Source: Chryseobacterium gambrini | Lineage (GTDB): Bacteria > Bacteroidota > Bacteroidia > Flavobacteriales > Weeksellaceae | DNA length: 64,000 nt | Assembly: GCF_900156825.1 (NCBI RefSeq) | Contig: NZ_FTOV01000001.1 | Coordinates: forward strand, 682,001-746,000 | Reading direction: 5' to 3' | In this document: piece by piece, positions 61,184 to 64,000 of the stretch | Layout: each line of letters starts with the position of its first letter | Position numbering within the stretch: position 1 is the first letter of the stretch | The notes under the pieces: model-generated | Told to the model about the DNA's origin: nothing | The model's input: the letters and a program-made list of their open reading frames with translations, nothing else | Databases searched by the model: none | Translations under genes and position numbers: made by a program

Positions 61184-63430
61184 ATGGAAACCGACTTGCA
61201 CAATTTACTCAGCAGACAGATCAAAAAATATCTGACGGAAGATTTCAAAAATCATCCGCAGTTTAACAATTTCATTAACGCAGTCAACGATTCCTACAAA
61301 TCTTTTGAACGGGACAAGGAGTTAACCGATCATGCATTCAGACAGAGCGAAAAAGAATACAAAGAGCTGTTTAATGATCTGAAAAAAGAAAATGAACTCA
61401 AACAGGAATCCATTTCAAGCCTTTATGAATCTTTAAGCCTATTGGATTCTGCTTTTGATACCAAAAAAAATAAAGACCTTAAAGAGCTTTCCTTATACCT
61501 CGCCGAACAGCTTAAAGAAAGAAAAAGAGTAAAACGTCAGGAAGAAAAATACCGCAATATTATCGCAAATATGAATCTCGGACTTATTGAGGTGGATAAT
61601 GACGAGATTGTACGGTATGCCAACCAAAGCTTCTGCAACGTTTCGGGTTTTGAACTGGATGAAATTATTGGTAAAAATCCTTCACAGCTTTTCGTGCAGG
61701 GAGAAGCCAATCTGGAATTTATACAGGAACAGATCGAACTGAGGGAAAAAGGAATATCCAGTGTTTATCAGCTTCCGATAAAAAATAAAAGAGGCGAACT
61801 GAGATGGTGGGCTATCAGCGGCGCACCAAACTATGACGATCACGGAAATCTTTTAGGCTCCATAGGAATTCATCTCGACATCACCGATCAGAAAAAACTG
61901 GAAGAAGATCTCAAACAGGAAAAATCTAAAGCTATTGAAGCTTCTAAAGCAAAAGAAGTCTTTTTAGCCAATATGAGCCATGAAATCCGCACACCACTTA
62001 ATGCCATAATCGGTTTTCTAAGAGAGCTTAAAAGGCTGGATCTCACAACCACACAGAGCCAGTTTGTAGAAAACAGCTTCAACGCGGCACAGCATCTTTT
62101 GTCGATTATCAATAACATCCTCGATATTTCCAAAATAGAATCCGGTGAGATGTCTCTGGATAACACCGTTTTCTCACTGAAAGAATGCATCAGTAACATC
62201 ATCAGTATTCTTCAGCCTAAAGCAAGACAGAAAAAAATACTGTTGAAAGCCAAATTTTCAGATGATCTTTTCTCTGAATTTAAAGCCGATGCGCTTAAGA
62301 TAAAACAGATCTTATACAACATCATCGGAAACTCTCTCAAATTCACCAATGTCGGCGAAATATGCCTGGAATGCAACGTCAGAAAGGATTTTCCCGACCA
62401 TCAGAATCTTGAAATCCGAATTACCGACACCGGAATCGGGATCAGCGAAGAGTATGTAAAGCAGATCTTTAAAAAATTCAATCAGGAAGACAGCTCTATT
62501 TCGAGAAAATACGGCGGAACCGGTCTTGGTATGGCAATTACACGGGAACTGATTTATCTGATGAAAGGAGAAATAAAGATTAAAAGTAAAAAAAATGTAG
62601 GAACAGAGATCAGCATTTTTCTGGATATGACTAAAAGCATCGGAAAATCGGAATCCAAAAACATCGAAGTGAAAGAGCACATTTCCATTGAGGGAACACG
62701 CGTTCTACTTGTGGAAGACAACGAACTCAATCAGCTGGTTGCAGAAAATTCTCTGACGCATTTCGGATGCGAAGTGACAAAAGCAGACAACGGAAAAATA
62801 GCCGTGGATATTCTTTCAAAAGAGCAGTTTGATATTATTCTGATGGATATTCAGATGCCTGAACTGGACGGGATAGAAGCCACTAAAATTTTAAGAAAAG
62901 ACTTCAGACTTACCACTCCTATCATTGCGCTTACCGCCAATGCTTTCAAAACAGAAATAGATAACTGCATTGCTGCAGGAATGAACAGCTACATCACCAA
63001 ACCTTTTGACGAGGACGAACTGCTGAAAATTATTTATAAAAATATTAAAATGCAAAATACATCAAAAACCAGTAACCCGGAAGAAGAAAAAATTCTTTAT
63101 GATCTCAAAAACATTCAGGCTTTAAGCCGCGGAAATGATGATTTTATTCAAAAAATGCTGTCCATATTCATCACGCAGACACAGGAAACCATTCCGATGG
63201 TGGAAAAAGCTTTTGAAGAGAAAAATTATGCCGAAATAGCACGCCTCATTCACAGAATAAAACCAAGTATTGAAGGTGTGGGAATCTACTCCATCAAAGA
63301 AACCGTAAAAGATCTTGAAGTAAAATCCAAAGAGCAGCAGACCGATTTCCCTGAACTGTACACTATGTTTCTGGAAGTAAAGGAAACACTCTTCAAGACA
63401 ATAAAACAACTGGAACGGGAAATTAGATAA
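61184..63430 (+). CDS. PAS-hybrid histidine kinase with C-terminal Hpt domain
   Basis: 748 residues, no membrane segment. An N-terminal helical region (1-115), a PAS/PAC pair (about 118-240: IIANMNLGLIEVDNDEIV; SIGIHLDITDQKK), HisKA with the His in ANMSHEIRTPLNA (about 267), HATPase (NIIGNSLKF; GGTGLGMAIT), a receiver (VEDNELN; acceptor Asp in ILMDIQMPELDG; TKPFD) and a C-terminal Hpt domain with the His in ARLIHRIKPSIEG (about 690). It can thus run an internal phosphorelay to the adjacent sigma-54 activator or the final receiver. The FIST protein upstream may deliver the input. Confidence 0.93.
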   Translation: METDLHNLLSRQIKKYLTEDFKNHPQFNNFINAVNDSYKSFERDKELTDHAFRQSEKEYKELFNDLKKENELKQESISSLYESLSLLDSAFDTKKNKDLKELSLYLAEQLKERKRVKRQEEKYRNIIANMNLGLIEVDNDEIVRYANQSFCNVSGFELDEIIGKNPSQLFVQGEANLEFIQEQIELREKGISSVYQLPIKNKRGELRWWAISGAPNYDDHGNLLGSIGIHLDITDQKKLEEDLKQEKSKAIEASKAKEVFLANMSHEIRTPLNAIIGFLRELKRLDLTTTQSQFVENSFNAAQHLLSIINNILDISKIESGEMSLDNTVFSLKECISNIISILQPKARQKKILLKAKFSDDLFSEFKADALKIKQILYNIIGNSLKFTNVGEICLECNVRKDFPDHQNLEIRITDTGIGISEEYVKQIFKKFNQEDSSISRKYGGTGLGMAITRELIYLMKGEIKIKSKKNVGTEISIFLDMTKSIGKSESKNIEVKEHISIEGTRVLLVEDNELNQLVAENSLTHFGCEVTKADNGKIAVDILSKEQFDIILMDIQMPELDGIEATKILRKDFRLTTPIIALTANAFKTEIDNCIAAGMNSYITKPFDEDELLKIIYKNIKMQNTSKTSNPEEEKILYDLKNIQALSRGNDDFIQKMLSIFITQTQETIPMVEKAFEEKNYAEIARLIHRIKPSIEGVGIYSIKETVKDLEVKSKEQQTDFPELYTMFLEVKETLFKTIKQLEREIR

Positions 63431-63549
63431 ACCCTTTCCAAAATAAAGAGATTTTCCATATTTTGGAATCAAAAAAATAATTAATGTATTGATTTTCAAA
63501 TAATTAAATAAAGGCACAGTAATCGCGTTATTCTATTCAAATAAAAAAG

Positions 63550-63990
63550 ATGGAAACAAATAACAAAAATTTAAAGTTTTTTATTGTAGATGACGACAGA
63601 TTTTGCGCCACCGTTTACGAGCAGTATCTGAAAAACAATCATTATGAAGATATTTCCTCATTCAGCAGCGGAGAAGAATGTCTGGATGAGCTTTACCAGA
63701 AACCCGATATCATTTTCCTCGATCACAATATGGAAGATCTTAACGGTTTCGAGGTTTTAAAAAAGATAAAAAGATACGATCCGAACATTTACGTCATCAT
63801 GGTTTCTGCACAGGAAAATATAGACACTGCGGTAAATGCCCTGAAATACGGTGCTTTCGACTATATTGTAAAAGATGCCAATGTATGCGAAAAAATGACG
63901 GAGACCATAGAAAAAATATTAAAAATTAAAGAAGAAATGTCTCAGAACCAGCGTAAAGGTTTTAGAAAATTCTTTTCAGTTTTATTTTAG
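63550..63990 (+). CDS. Receiver-domain protein
   Basis: 146 residues. Receiver with FIVDDDRFC, acceptor Asp in IIFLDHNMEDLNG (about 57) and YIVKDAN (about 108). Its sequence is close to the receiver of the sigma-54 activator at 58683 (ECLDELYQKPDIIFLD versus ECLSELYRNPDIICID), so the two are paralogues. A short basic C-terminal tail (EEMSQNQRKGFRKFFSVLF) replaces an output domain. It may titrate or relay phosphate from the hybrid kinase, 119 nt upstream. Confidence 0.9.
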   Translation: METNNKNLKFFIVDDDRFCATVYEQYLKNNHYEDISSFSSGEECLDELYQKPDIIFLDHNMEDLNGFEVLKKIKRYDPNIYVIMVSAQENIDTAVNALKYGAFDYIVKDANVCEKMTETIEKILKIKEEMSQNQRKGFRKFFSVLF

Positions 63991-64000
63991 ATCTTATGTT

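Overview
The window looks like a chromosome segment of a Chryseobacterium-like member of the Flavobacteriia (Bacteroidota). The signs are Bacteroidota promoters (a -7 box TAnnTTTG, with a textbook TTTG-N19-TATATTTG in front of tRNA-Ser), a SusC/SusD-type pair, an outer-membrane beta-barrel receptor, AT-rich spacers and stand-alone CheB/CheR signalling proteins in hybrid-kinase operons. The genus is an inference from style; no search was run.

Host backbone, left (1-15.2 kb): the 3' part of a TonB-dependent receptor-like barrel; a 1.2 kb non-coding stretch with a degenerate 21-bp tandem array and two 235-bp direct repeats; a sugar dehydrogenase lipoprotein; a six-gene minus-strand signalling operon (two kinases, two receivers, CheR, CheB); a candidate small RNA; an AraC regulator; a secreted protein; and tRNA-Ser(TGA). 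Host backbone, right (54.5-64 kb): an SDR oxidoreductase, a second copy of the small RNA, a sugar MFS transporter, and a four-gene signalling operon (sigma-54 activator, FIST sensor, hybrid kinase, receiver).

Between them lies an integrated element of about 39 kb. A 17-bp direct repeat, the 3' end of tRNA-Ser at 15178-15194 and its copy at 54525-54541, marks its ends, and a tyrosine recombinase sits just inside the left end. I see no conjugation genes. The cargo is a mosaic: (a) a secreted C39-like peptidase and a possible TraB-like protein; (b) a caspase-like protease with a PD-(D/E)XK nuclease; (c) an LRR-Roc-COR-TIR giant; (d) an eight-gene operon with six TIR proteins, a SLOG-like protein and a multi-pass membrane protein; (e) an XRE regulator facing a large structured non-coding region; (f) a visibly GC-richer TlpA-SusC-SusD cassette with a frameshifted susD, MauE and a TPR-AraC regulator; (g) a scarred region with two truncated genes and a 192-bp tandem repeat; (h) a five-gene operon of cytosine methyltransferase, GHKL/kinase-like ATPase, receiver-like protein, AAA-TOPRIM ATPase and Vsr nuclease. 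Much of this reads as a defence island.

The most promising undescribed systems are the multi-TIR/SLOG/membrane operon (25134-30939), a Thoeris-like signalling module with its parts split onto separate genes, and the methyltransferase/two-component/TOPRIM/Vsr operon (46105-54027). Also notable are the roughly 108-nt imperfect hairpin at 31545-31652 and the two-copy 42-nt RNA element (12488 and 55804) that also encodes a nine-codon ORF.
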